DNA of 33,085 bases from an uncultured Bacteroidota bacterium (lineage in GTDB: Bacteria > Bacteroidota > Bacteroidia > Chitinophagales > UBA8649): the NCBI GenBank assembly GCA_937139485.1, contig CAKZQD010000189.1:1-33085 (forward strand), written 5' to 3'. Within the stretch, counting starts at the first letter, position 1. Each line of letters starts with the position of its first letter. Below are positions 16,996 to 25,176 of the stretch, piece by piece. Under the pieces are notes generated by a model. The model was not told the origin of the DNA, searched no databases, and saw nothing but the letters and a program-made list of their open reading frames with translations. The position numbers and the translations under genes were made by a program.

Positions 16996-17991
16996 ATGAA
17001 ATATAAAGCTATAATTTCTGGAATAGAAGCTTATGCGCCAGACTATGTTTTGACTAACGCCATGTTAGAAAATATGGTTGAAACTAATGATGAATGGATT
17101 CAATCTAGGACAGGAATAAAGGAAAGAAGAATACTAAAAGACCCTACAAAAGCCACTTCAGATATAGGTGTAGAAGCAATAAACAAACTACTAAAGAAAA
17201 AAGGAATTTCTCCTGATGAAATAGATATGGTAATTTGTGCTACAACTACACCAGACCATATATTTCCTGCAACAGCAAATATTATATCGGACAAAGTAGG
17301 TATAAAAAATGCTTTTGGTTTTGATGTAAGCGCTGCTTGCTCTGGTTTTTTATATGCTTTGAATGTTGGAAGTAAATTTGTAGAATCTGGCACACATAAA
17401 AAAGTACTTGTAGTAGGAGCAGATAAAATGTCTTCTATAATGAACTATGAAGATAGAAATACTTGCATTATTTTTGGAGACGGTGGTGGCGTAGTATTAC
17501 TAGAACCAACCGAAGATATGGACTTGGGAATACACGATAGCATATTAAAATCTGATGGTCAAGGAAGACACTATTTACATCAAAAAGCTGGAGGATCGCT
17601 TCACCCAGCTACACTTGAAACCGTTGAAAACAAAGAACATTTTGCATATCAGGAAGGTAAAACGGTATTTAAGTTTGCAGTAAAAGGCATGTCTGATACA
17701 ACTTTTGAATTAATGCAAAGAAATAATCTTAATGCAGAAAATTTAGATTGGTTAGTTCCTCATCAGGCAAATATTAGAATTATTGAAGCAACTAGAAAAA
17801 GAGCAGAATTGCCAGTTGAAAAAGTAATGGTAAATATTCAAAAATATGGCAACACAACAAATGGAACTATTCCGCTGTGCTTGTGGGAATGGGAAAATAA
17901 ACTTAAAAAAGGAGACAAATTAATACTTACAGCATTTGGCGGTGGTTTTACTTGGGGTGCTACTTACTTAACTTGGGCATACAATAGCTAA
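16996..17991 (+). CDS. fabH: Beta-ketoacyl-ACP synthase III (FabH)
   Basis: FabH condenses acetyl-CoA (or a branched acyl-CoA) with malonyl-ACP to start fatty-acid synthesis. 331 residues. The catalytic triad is in its usual context: Cys115 in DVSAACSGFLYAL, His256 in WLVPHQANIRI and Asn286 in YGNTTNGTIP. The N-terminal TNDEWIQSRTGIKERR is the family's CoA-contact region. In many bacteria plsX lies between rpmF and fabH; here it is absent. The next genes are efp, accB and accC, so malonyl-CoA supply and chain initiation are grouped. Confidence 0.96.
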   Translation: MKYKAIISGIEAYAPDYVLTNAMLENMVETNDEWIQSRTGIKERRILKDPTKATSDIGVEAINKLLKKKGISPDEIDMVICATTTPDHIFPATANIISDKVGIKNAFGFDVSAACSGFLYALNVGSKFVESGTHKKVLVVGADKMSSIMNYEDRNTCIIFGDGGGVVLLEPTEDMDLGIHDSILKSDGQGRHYLHQKAGGSLHPATLETVENKEHFAYQEGKTVFKFAVKGMSDTTFELMQRNNLNAENLDWLVPHQANIRIIEATRKRAELPVEKVMVNIQKYGNTTNGTIPLCLWEWENKLKKGDKLILTAFGGGFTWGATYLTWAYNS

Positions 17992-18144
17992 AAACTAAAT
18001 AATATAAAGTATCTTTTTTTTCGAAAACGAGTCTTTTTATTAACAACTAGACCATTTTCAACTTCTTTTTGCAGTTTTTTAGTGTTTTTTATTTATTCGC
18101 TAATCAATTTATAATTACATTTACTTTTCACAAAAAATAATCGA

Positions 18145-18708
18145 ATGGCAACATCAAATGACATTAAAAATGGTCTTTGCATTAAATTTAACCATGATAT
18201 TTATTCAATAACTGATTTTCAACATGTAAAACCAGGAAAAGGACCAGCATTTGTAAGGGGAAAAATGAAAAGCCTTACAACAGGAAAAGTAATAGATAAC
18301 ACATGGCCTGCAGGTCATAAAATAGATACTGTAAGAGTAGAAAGACACAAATTTCAATACCTATATAAAGACGAAATTGGTATGAATTTTATGAACTCTG
18401 AAACTTTTGAACAAGTAGCAGTAAACCCAGACATTATAGATAATTGGGATTTATTAAAAGACGGACAAGAAGTTGAAATTCTATTTAATACTGAGGACGA
18501 CTCTGTTTTAACTTGTGAATTACCAATGCACTTAATTTTAGAAGTAACTCAAGCAGACCCAGCAGTAAAAGGAAACACAAGTACAAATGCTGTAAAAGAA
18601 GTAACACTAGAAACAGGAGCAAAAATAAACGCACCTTTATTTATAAACGAAGGCGACAAACTAAAAATTGATGCAAGAGCTAGAGCCTATATGGAGAGAG
18701 CTAAATAA
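18145..18708 (+). CDS. efp: Translation elongation factor P
   Basis: EF-P binds between the P and E sites of stalled ribosomes and rescues synthesis of polyproline. 187 residues in the three-domain form: an SH3-like domain with FQHVKPGKGPAFVR (tip lysine K32, the residue that is lysylated, rhamnosylated at Arg, or otherwise modified in other lineages), then two OB-fold domains, the last ending KINAPLFINEGDKLKIDAR. Lysine at the tip rules out the EarP rhamnosylation type; no modification gene is present here. A 153-base AT-rich gap after fabH may hold its promoter (TACATTTA at 18116-18123 is a one-mismatch -7 box). accB follows 29 bases later. Confidence 0.96.
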   Translation: MATSNDIKNGLCIKFNHDIYSITDFQHVKPGKGPAFVRGKMKSLTTGKVIDNTWPAGHKIDTVRVERHKFQYLYKDEIGMNFMNSETFEQVAVNPDIIDNWDLLKDGQEVEILFNTEDDSVLTCELPMHLILEVTQADPAVKGNTSTNAVKEVTLETGAKINAPLFINEGDKLKIDARARAYMERAK

Positions 18709-18737
18709 TAAATCAAAAACCTTTAAAAACTTTAAAA

Positions 18738-19241
18738 ATGGATCAGAAAGAAATACACGATTTAATAAAGCTAATTAACAAAACAGATATTAGTGAATTT
18801 AGATTAAAAGAAAAAGATTTTTCAATAGTTATAAGAAGTAATGATTATGTAAAAAATAATGGAGCAACTATAGTTACTTCTGCCGCACCACAAGCAGCAG
18901 TAGCACCACAAGCACCAGCACCAGTAGCCAATACTGCCGCTGCAAGTGCCGCACCTGCTAAAGCAGCTTCAGAAGAACTTGCAAGTGTAGATGAGTCAAA
19001 CTTAATTACATTTAAATCTCCAATAGTAGGAACATTTTATAGAAAATCTGCTCCAGACAAACCATCTTATGTAAAAGTAGACGATATGGTTTCTCCGGGA
19101 AGTATTCTTTGCGTAATAGAAGCAATGAAACTATTTAATGAAATAGAATGCGAAGTAAGTGGAAAAATAGTTAAAGTATTAGTTGACGATGCAAGCCCTG
19201 TAGAGTACGACCAACCATTATTTTTGATAGAACCAGCATAA
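18738..19241 (+). CDS. accB: Biotin carboxyl carrier protein of acetyl-CoA carboxylase
   Basis: AccB carries the biotin that shuttles carboxyl groups from AccC to the carboxyltransferase. 167 residues: a short N-terminal segment (1-45), an Ala/Pro/Gln-rich flexible linker (about 46-80), and the biotinyl domain (about 88-167). The biotinylated lysine is K131 in CVIEAMKLFNEIE. The upstream SPIVGTFYRKSAPD is the conserved entry strand, and FYR(K/S)xxP marks the bacterial AccB 'thumb' region. It is followed by accC after 24 bases, so the two subunits are made together. Confidence 0.96.
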   Translation: MDQKEIHDLIKLINKTDISEFRLKEKDFSIVIRSNDYVKNNGATIVTSAAPQAAVAPQAPAPVANTAAASAAPAKAASEELASVDESNLITFKSPIVGTFYRKSAPDKPSYVKVDDMVSPGSILCVIEAMKLFNEIECEVSGKIVKVLVDDASPVEYDQPLFLIEPA

Positions 19242-19265
19242 TTTCATCTTTAAATTTTATTAAAA

Positions 19266-20624
19266 ATGTTTAAAAAAATACTAATTGCCAATAGAGGTGA
19301 GATAGCATTGCGTGTAATACGTTCATGTAGAGAATTAGGAATTTCTACTGTAGCAGTATATTCTACAGCAGATAAAGATAGTTTACACGTAAAATTTGCA
19401 GACGAAGCTGTATGTATAGGTTCTGCAAAAAGTGCTGACTCATATTTGAATATTCCAAACATTATGGCGGCAGCAGAAATTACAGATGCTGATGCTATTC
19501 ACCCTGGATATGGTTTTTTATCTGAAAATGCTGGATTTGCAAAAATTTGTGAAGAAACAGGCATTAAGTTTATTGGTCCTTCTGCGGAAATGATAAACAA
19601 AATGGGAGATAAAATTACTGCTAAAGACACTATGATAAGTGCAGGCGTTCCTTGTATTCCGGGTTCAGAAGATTTAATAAAAAATGCTGCCGCAGGAATG
19701 AAAATGGCAGAAAAAATTGGATACCCTGTAATTGTAAAAGCAACTGCTGGTGGTGGTGGAAAAGGTATGAGAATTATAAATTCTGCTGAAGAATTTGAAG
19801 ATCAACTAGCATCTGCACAAAAAGAATCTGCTGCCGCATTTGGAAATGACGGTATGTATCTTGAAAAATTTATTGTAGAGCCTAGACATATTGAAATTCA
19901 AATTGCTGGAGATAAAAGAGGAAATGTTTGTCATTTATCTGAAAGAGATTGCTCTGTTCAAAGAAGACATCAAAAACTTATAGAAGAATGTCCTTCTCCT
20001 TTTGTAGATGAAAAACTTCGTAAAAAAATGGGTGATGCAGCTATTAAAGCAGCAAAAGCCATAAAATATGAAGGAATGGGAACTATAGAATTTTTGGTTG
20101 ATAAATTTAAGAATTTCTATTTTATGGAAATGAATACAAGAATTCAAGTAGAGCATACAATTACCGAACAAGTAATGAACTATGATTTAATAGCTGAGCA
20201 AATAAAAATTGCAGCAGGTGAAAACATTGTAGGAAATAGATATTTACCTGACGGAATGTTTGCGATGGAATGCAGAATAAATGCCGAAAATCCATTAAAG
20301 AATTTTGCTCCAAATCCTGGTTTAATAAAAGCTTTACATATTCCTGATGGTTTTGGTATAAGAGTAGATACTCATATTCACGAAAACTATATGGTTCCGC
20401 CTCATTACGATTCTATGATAGCTAAACTAATTTGTACTGGAAAAAGTAGAGACGAAGTTATAAGAAGAATGAGAAGAGCTTTAAAAGAATTTAAAATTGA
20501 AGGAATTAAAACTACTATTCCACTTCATTTAGCATTATTGAAGAATGAAGAATTTCTTTCGGGTAGTTATGATACTGGAATTATGGAACGTTTTGACTAC
20601 AACACCATAAAAGAAGAAAACTAA
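19266..20624 (+). CDS. accC: Acetyl-CoA carboxylase, biotin carboxylase subunit
   Basis: AccC carboxylates AccB-biotin using ATP and bicarbonate. 452 residues, standard length. Domain order: N-terminal biotin-carboxylase fold ([26 protein letters not shown] at 79-88), ATP-grasp with the glycine loop [12 protein letters not shown] (GGGGKG 162-167), [34 protein letters not shown], and the C-terminal domain starting [10 protein letters not shown]. No biotinyl domain is fused, so it is the split AccB/AccC arrangement rather than a propionyl-CoA-type fused subunit. It ends just before a bidirectional hairpin facing the convergent membrane-protein gene. Confidence 0.96.
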   Translation: MFKKILIANRGEIALRVIRSCRELGISTVAVYSTADKDSLHVKFADEAVCIGSAKSADSYLNIPNIMAAAEITDADAIHPGYGFLSENAGFAKICEETGIKFIGPSAEMINKMGDKITAKDTMISAGVPCIPGSEDLIKNAAAGMKMAEKIGYPVIVKATAGGGGKGMRIINSAEEFEDQLASAQKESAAAFGNDGMYLEKFIVEPRHIEIQIAGDKRGNVCHLSERDCSVQRRHQKLIEECPSPFVDEKLRKKMGDAAIKAAKAIKYEGMGTIEFLVDKFKNFYFMEMNTRIQVEHTITEQVMNYDLIAEQIKIAAGENIVGNRYLPDGMFAMECRINAENPLKNFAPNPGLIKALHIPDGFGIRVDTHIHENYMVPPHYDSMIAKLICTGKSRDEVIRRMRRALKEFKIEGIKTTIPLHLALLKNEEFLSGSYDTGIMERFDYNTIKEEN

Positions 20625-20637
20625 TAACACAATATTC

Positions 20638-20671
20638 AAAAGCCTTAAATTATTATATTTAAGGCTTTTTT
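20638..20671. terminator. Bidirectional terminator between accC and the leftward envelope cluster
   Basis: A 13-bp stem, AAAAGCCTTAAAT (20638-20650) and its complement (20657-20669), with a TATTAT loop and a T-run at 20666-20671 on the plus strand; the A-run on the other side gives a U-tract for the leftward transcript. It sits exactly where two operons converge, overlapping the 3' end of the small membrane protein gene. Confidence 0.88.
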
Positions 20672-21030
20672 GTATCTCCAAGTAAAAAATTGTTTCTTAA
20701 AATTACTGATGTGTATATAATGTAAAGTACCATTACAATCAAACCTTGTTTAAGATCATTTAGTAAATCAACTTTAAAAAGAAATAATAAAAAAAACATA
20801 CTTGTTACAAACTTAACTCCTACAAACAAAGCAAAATTTGTCATTACTTCAATTTTGTTTTTAGTACTTATTTTAGCATATATTAGTTCTAAAACAGTCC
20901 AAAGTAGCGTATAAAAAAAAACACTAAAAAAAGCAGTTTGAAATAAATAAGTATTGATAAAATACAGTGGCAAGAGTAAAAATAATGTAAACAAAACTAA
21001 TAAACTTGTAATTGTTTTAGTATTACGCAT
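20659..21030 (-). CDS. Small membrane protein with four predicted helices, possibly AtpI-like
   Basis: 123 residues, mostly hydrophobic, with four candidate transmembrane segments (about 7-28, 31-51, 66-86 and 94-112) and a lysine-bearing loop (KISTKNKIE) between the second and third. Its place directly after an AtpZ-type gene (2-base gap) and its size and topology match the small 'subunit I'-like protein often found between atpZ and atpB in Bacteroidota. Sequence similarity to AtpI is not obvious by eye, so the name is from context. No atpB follows; the transcript ends at a terminator. Confidence 0.55.
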   Translation of the reverse strand: MRNTKTITSLLVLFTLFLLLPLYFINTYLFQTAFFSVFFYTLLWTVLELIYAKISTKNKIEVMTNFALFVGVKFVTSMFFLLFLFKVDLLNDLKQGLIVMVLYIIYTSVILRNNFLLGDTKKP

Positions 21031-21032
21031 TA

Positions 21033-21260
21033 TTATTTTTTAGTTTTAATTAAATCTTTTATGCCTAAGTAAATTGATGCTACAACAAAAAAAAGTGATA
21101 TTAATGCTAGATAAAGTCCTTCGCCATTAAATCTTTCGTCAATATATTTACCAAGAAAAATACCTAAAACTATAACTATAAGCATTTGTGAACCAAGTGC
21201 TGTATACTTAATAAATTGTTTAGACGGCTTTTTTATGTTCGAAGTTTCCTTTTTTCCCAC
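21033..21260 (-). CDS. AtpZ/AtpI-family F0F1 ATPase accessory protein
   Basis: 75 residues with two membrane helices (about 25-40 and 50-67) joined by a short loop containing GKYIDERFNGEG. This small two-helix form with a K-x-x-D loop is the AtpZ ('ATPase gene 1') type, proposed to aid Mg2+/Ca2+ uptake or c-ring assembly for ATP synthase. The start is GTG at 21260, inside the bactofilin gene, with a 41-base overlap; the only in-frame ATG further on is within the first helix, so the overlap is probably real and implies translational coupling. Confidence 0.75.
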   Translation of the reverse strand: MGKKETSNIKKPSKQFIKYTALGSQMLIVIVLGIFLGKYIDERFNGEGLYLALISLFFVVASIYLGIKDLIKTKK

Positions 21261-21645
21261 TTAGGTTAGCACTTTTTAAATTTTTATCCATTTTACAAGT
21301 TCCATTAAATACTGCGCCAGGAGAAACTACTAGTTTTGCTGTAAATATATCTCCATTTATAAGTGCTGTAGATTTTAAATCTAATAGATTTTGTACTTGT
21401 AGCTTACCTTCTACTCTACCTTCTATACTGGCGTTTTCACAGTGGACATCTCCAGTAATAATTCCAGTTTTTCCAATTACTAATTTAGCTTTTGTGCTAA
21501 TAGAACCATTCAAAATACCATCAATTCTAATACTACCATCAGATTTTATATGTCCTTCTATTGAAGTGCCTGTTTGAATAGTATTTGCAGAGAAATTATC
21601 GTTGCCTGAATTACTAGTGTGTTGATCTTTTTTGCTGTTAAACAT
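21220..21645 (-). CDS. Bactofilin cytoskeletal protein
   Basis: 141 residues. An unstructured, Ser/Asn-rich head (1-25) precedes a central beta-helical bactofilin (DUF583) domain from TSIEGHIKSDGSIRIDG to SPGAVFNGTCKMD, with the repeating G-x-I/V-x-G pattern; a short basic tail follows. Bactofilins polymerise without nucleotide and commonly recruit cell-wall enzymes to specific sites. The next gene upstream on the same strand, one base away, is an M23 endopeptidase, the arrangement seen with CcmA and Csd enzymes of Helicobacter. The pair probably shapes the cell. Confidence 0.93.
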   Translation of the reverse strand: MFNSKKDQHTSNSGNDNFSANTIQTGTSIEGHIKSDGSIRIDGILNGSISTKAKLVIGKTGIITGDVHCENASIEGRVEGKLQVQNLLDLKSTALINGDIFTAKLVVSPGAVFNGTCKMDKNLKSANLSGKKGNFEHKKAV

Positions 21646-21646
21646 T

Positions 21647-22564
21647 TTAATTAAGTTTTGTTAAGTCGATAAAATTTAATGGGTTTTGTACTGTTCCGTT
21701 ATACCATAATTCAAAATGTAAATGTGGTCCAGAACTATGCTCGCCACTACTTCCTATTATTGCTATAGCGTCTCCTTTCCTTACAAATGTACCAATTTTT
21801 TTCAAAAGTAAAGAATTGTGTTTGTAGAAAGAAATTAAATTATTTGGATGCTGAATACCTATTACGTATCCTGTTTTTGGGTTCCATTCTGATAGAATTA
21901 CCGTTCCATCAAAAATTGCTTTAATTGGTTCATCTTCATTGCCAGCTATATCTATTCCTAAATGATTGTTTTCTAGAGAAAATTCGTCTAAAACAACACC
22001 ATTAATTGGTGCTATTAATTTTAATTTCATTCTAAAATTTGGAAAAACTTCATTAGAAACAGGATCTTTTATTTCTAACACTTTTTCTGTTAAATTCTCT
22101 TCGGCTATTGCATTTTCTACTTCTTCTCGAAGTGCTACATCTGTTTCATCTAAATAGTGTAAATCTATACTATCTAATTTTACTTGATTGATACTCGTGT
22201 CTTTCCTTGGGTAATAAGTACTATCAATATCTCCCGAAACAATATTCTGAAAATTTTGAATCCAAAGATTTCTTCTTTTCAATTCTTGGGTAAGTGAGTC
22301 TGTTTGATATGAAAGTGTAGTAATTTTATTTCTAAAATCTATATTACCTACACCTGGTAAATAATATTTCAAATTTGTAAACGCAATAAGAGAAGTTACC
22401 AAAATAACCAATAAAAGTAGAACGCCTCCTACTGCTAAATAAAGATTAAACTTAGTTAATTTTACACTTGCTCTTTGTTCAAAAGTGTCATCATTAATAA
22501 CTACTAATCTATATTTATACCTAAGGTTTCTAAAAAAAGTGCTGTTTTTTTTCTCTTTGCCCAT
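21647..22564 (-). CDS. Membrane-anchored M23 (LytM) peptidoglycan endopeptidase
   Basis: 305 residues. A cytoplasmic basic N-terminus (1-36), a transmembrane helix (about 40-62), a coiled-coil-like region (about 75-105) and a C-terminal M23 domain (about 185-300). Zinc and catalytic residues are complete: H201 and D205 in NNHLGIDIAG, H249 in YKHNS, and H281/H283 in GPHLHFELW, so it should be an active metalloendopeptidase rather than a degenerate activator. It is first in the leftward cluster with bactofilin, which could localise it through the cytoplasmic tail. An 86-base gap separates it from divergent porW. Confidence 0.95.
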   Translation of the reverse strand: MGKEKKNSTFFRNLRYKYRLVVINDDTFEQRASVKLTKFNLYLAVGGVLLLLVILVTSLIAFTNLKYYLPGVGNIDFRNKITTLSYQTDSLTQELKRRNLWIQNFQNIVSGDIDSTYYPRKDTSINQVKLDSIDLHYLDETDVALREEVENAIAEENLTEKVLEIKDPVSNEVFPNFRMKLKLIAPINGVVLDEFSLENNHLGIDIAGNEDEPIKAIFDGTVILSEWNPKTGYVIGIQHPNNLISFYKHNSLLLKKIGTFVRKGDAIAIIGSSGEHSSGPHLHFELWYNGTVQNPLNFIDLTKLN

Positions 22565-22606
22565 AATAAAGTATCAAAGTTCTTACTTTTCTTGCAAAAG
22601 AAGTAA

Positions 22607-22614
22607 TAAATTTG
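22607..22614 (+). promoter_or_regulatory. Possible -7 element upstream of the PorW/SprE gene
   Basis: TAAATTTG matches TAnnTTTG and lies 37 bases before the TTG start of the porW-like gene, within the divergent gap. No TTTG is seen at the usual -33 distance. It is the only such box in the gap on that strand. Confidence 0.4.
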
Positions 22615-22650
22615 CTTAAAATCGGTTAATATCTTACTAAATATATTATT

Positions 22651-25149
22651 TTGAATAAAAAAACTATTACTCAAATATTTTTTGCTTGCTTTTTTGCCTT
22701 ATTTTTTTCTGGCTGTGCAAAAAATAATGCGGCGTTTATTAAGCAAGGTTATCATGATTTAACGGCTAGATATAATTCTAATTTTAATGCTAAGCAAAAA
22801 TATATGCTAAGCATAAAATCTATAGAAAACACTAGAAAAGATAATTATGACGAACTAATTCCCTTGTATGCTTATGGCACATTAAAAGATACTGAAGCAC
22901 AATCTTCGGCATTTGATATTGTGGTAGATAAAGCATCTACTTCTATTCAGTTGCACAAAATTTCAAACTGGTCTGATGATAATTTCTTATTACTTGCCAA
23001 AGCATTTTATATGCAAGGTAGTTATGATAAATCTATTGAATCTTTGAGATATATAACCGCAAATTTTAAAAATGGAGTAGATGGTAGAAGCGATAAAAAA
23101 ATAAAACGTCAAAAAAGAAATAAAAAAAGAAAAAAACGCGCTAAAAAAATTCTTAGAAAAAATGTACAAAAACTAAAAGAAGGTAAAGACATAAGACCTA
23201 AAAAAAGTTTTTTCAAACATCAACCCACAAAATCGGAAGCACTAGTTTGGCTAGTTAAAGCCTTTACAGCTAAAGAACAGTACAACGAAGCCCAAGCTGT
23301 TTTAGATTACATTGCACTAGACAATACTTTTATACAAAACTATGATAGAGATAAAGAATTAGCACACGCAAATTATTTAATTCAACAAAATTTATTTTCA
23401 GAAGCTATTCCTCATATTTCTAAAGCTTTAGAAATGTTTAAAAGCAATAAGAAAAAAGCAAGATACCGCTTTGTAATAGCACAATTATTTGAAACAAAAG
23501 GAGATAAAACTGCCGCAAGAAATTATTACGAACTTTCAAAAAAAGGAAATTCTAATTATGATATGGTTTTTAATGCTACGCTAAAAATTTTAAAACTTTC
23601 TTCTGCCAATAAAAATACCGACAAAGAAGATAAGCTATTAGCAAAACTTATTAGAGACTCTAAAAATGTTGATTATTTAGACCAACTTTATTATGAAAGA
23701 GCGCTTATAGCTCAGAAAAATAAAGATTTAGACAAAGCAAAGGAATATTTGGCACTTTCTATTGAAAAATCAACTAGCAACAATTTACAAAAAGCAAAAT
23801 CTTATGTGCTTTTAGCAAATATTTTTTATGCAGACGAAGATTATACAAATGCACAAGAAAACTATGCAGCAAGTTTAGCTTTAATAAATCCCGAATTTAA
23901 AGATTACAACATTATTTCTAAAAGAGCTAATGTTTTAACAGCACTAGTTACACAGTTAAATACTATTTCAAAAAATGATAGTTTATTAACTTTTGCAGAA
24001 TTACCAAAAGATAAGCTAGAACAATTATTGTACAACCAAGCTTTGGCACAAATTGAAAATATTGAATCTGCAAAAAACACAAATGCACCAATACAAGATA
24101 AATTTGCTGCAAACGATAAAAAAGTAACCGATATAAAATTTTACTTTTATAGTGAACAAGCCAAAACACAAGGTTATGCTAAATTTATAAATATTTTTGG
24201 CAATAGAAAACTGGAAGACGACTGGAGAAGATCTAATAAATCTTCTGGGCTTGATTTTGCAGAAGAGACTAGAACAGAAGAGGAAATTTTTGATGAAAAA
24301 GTTAATGAATTATATGAAAAACTTCTAGCCGAAATACCTAATTCAGATAGTAGCAAAACAGCAATGAAAGATAATGTAGGCTTAGCACATTATACAGCTG
24401 CAAATATTTACAAATATGACTTAACTAACGACCCAAAAGCAATTTATCATTATAAAATTATAAGCAATGACTTTGCAGAATCTAAATACGATGCAGAAAG
24501 CTTGTACAATCTTTATATACTAAATAAAGAAATCGACAAAAAAACTTCTGACAAAAGTAAAAATTTAGTACTAAGTAAATATCCTAAAAGTAAGTTTGCA
24601 AAAATCATTAAAGACCCAAGTTTTGCAGAAAATTTAAAGAAAGACAATTTAAAAGTTGATGAATTTTATGAACAAACTTATGAAGCATACATAGCAGAAA
24701 ACTATAGAGATGTACTTATAAGAGTAAATAAATCGAGAACAGAATTTGGAGAAAATCCGCTAGAAGCAAAATTTGCACTTTTAGAAGCAATAACACTAGG
24801 CAAGCAGCAAAAATACAAACCTTATGTAGATGCTTTAGAAGCAGTAATAGCAAACTACAGCAATACTATAGAGCAAGAAAAAGCGTCTGAAATGCTTGCA
24901 TATTTAAAAGGTGAAACGCCTCCAAGTACTAAAAAAGAAGAAACAACAGTAAAAACTGAAGAAAAAGCAACAAAAAAGCAAGAAGAAAATTCTAGCATTT
25001 TTAATGCCGACAAAGGCAAAGATAAAGAAGGTTTTAAAGTAAACTTTGGTAAAAGCGAAATATTGAAAGTTGGTACCAATGACAAAAAAGAACCATCAAA
25101 ACTAGAAAATGTTAATTCTAAAGAAATTGACAAAGTAAAAAAACCATAG
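22651..25149 (+). CDS. porW: Type IX secretion / gliding lipoprotein PorW (SprE), TPR-rich
   Basis: 832 residues. A lipoprotein signal with lipobox FFSGC puts the lipidated Cys at residue 22. The opening of the mature part, GYHDLTARYNSNFNAKQK then DNYDELIPLYAYG, is the conserved start of the SprE/PorW family, whose members are periplasmic TPR lipoproteins needed for type IX secretion and gliding. Repeated helix pairs consistent with TPRs run through about 100-770. A very basic block (about 146-186, with KRQKRNKKRKKRAKK) interrupts the first repeats, and the C-terminus (about 755-832) is a low-complexity Lys/Glu tail. The start is TTG; an in-frame TAA at 22627-22629 leaves no ATG before the signal peptide. 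The downstream PBP1A gene begins 27 bases later. Confidence 0.88.
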   Translation: MNKKTITQIFFACFFALFFSGCAKNNAAFIKQGYHDLTARYNSNFNAKQKYMLSIKSIENTRKDNYDELIPLYAYGTLKDTEAQSSAFDIVVDKASTSIQLHKISNWSDDNFLLLAKAFYMQGSYDKSIESLRYITANFKNGVDGRSDKKIKRQKRNKKRKKRAKKILRKNVQKLKEGKDIRPKKSFFKHQPTKSEALVWLVKAFTAKEQYNEAQAVLDYIALDNTFIQNYDRDKELAHANYLIQQNLFSEAIPHISKALEMFKSNKKKARYRFVIAQLFETKGDKTAARNYYELSKKGNSNYDMVFNATLKILKLSSANKNTDKEDKLLAKLIRDSKNVDYLDQLYYERALIAQKNKDLDKAKEYLALSIEKSTSNNLQKAKSYVLLANIFYADEDYTNAQENYAASLALINPEFKDYNIISKRANVLTALVTQLNTISKNDSLLTFAELPKDKLEQLLYNQALAQIENIESAKNTNAPIQDKFAANDKKVTDIKFYFYSEQAKTQGYAKFINIFGNRKLEDDWRRSNKSSGLDFAEETRTEEEIFDEKVNELYEKLLAEIPNSDSSKTAMKDNVGLAHYTAANIYKYDLTNDPKAIYHYKIISNDFAESKYDAESLYNLYILNKEIDKKTSDKSKNLVLSKYPKSKFAKIIKDPSFAENLKKDNLKVDEFYEQTYEAYIAENYRDVLIRVNKSRTEFGENPLEAKFALLEAITLGKQQKYKPYVDALEAVIANYSNTIEQEKASEMLAYLKGETPPSTKKEETTVKTEEKATKKQEENSSIFNADKGKDKEGFKVNFGKSEILKVGTNDKKEPSKLENVNSKEIDKVKKP

Positions 25150-25176
25150 ATTAATTTCTATAAACATCATTTATAA

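Noticed and set aside
17992..18144. Terminator and promoter in the fabH-efp gap
   Set aside because: T-runs are present but no convincing stem; the best -7 box (18116-18123) has a mismatch and no -33 partner, so it is mentioned only under efp.
18868..18980. Ala/Pro/Gln-rich low-complexity repeat
   Set aside because: It is the normal flexible linker of the biotin carboxyl carrier protein.
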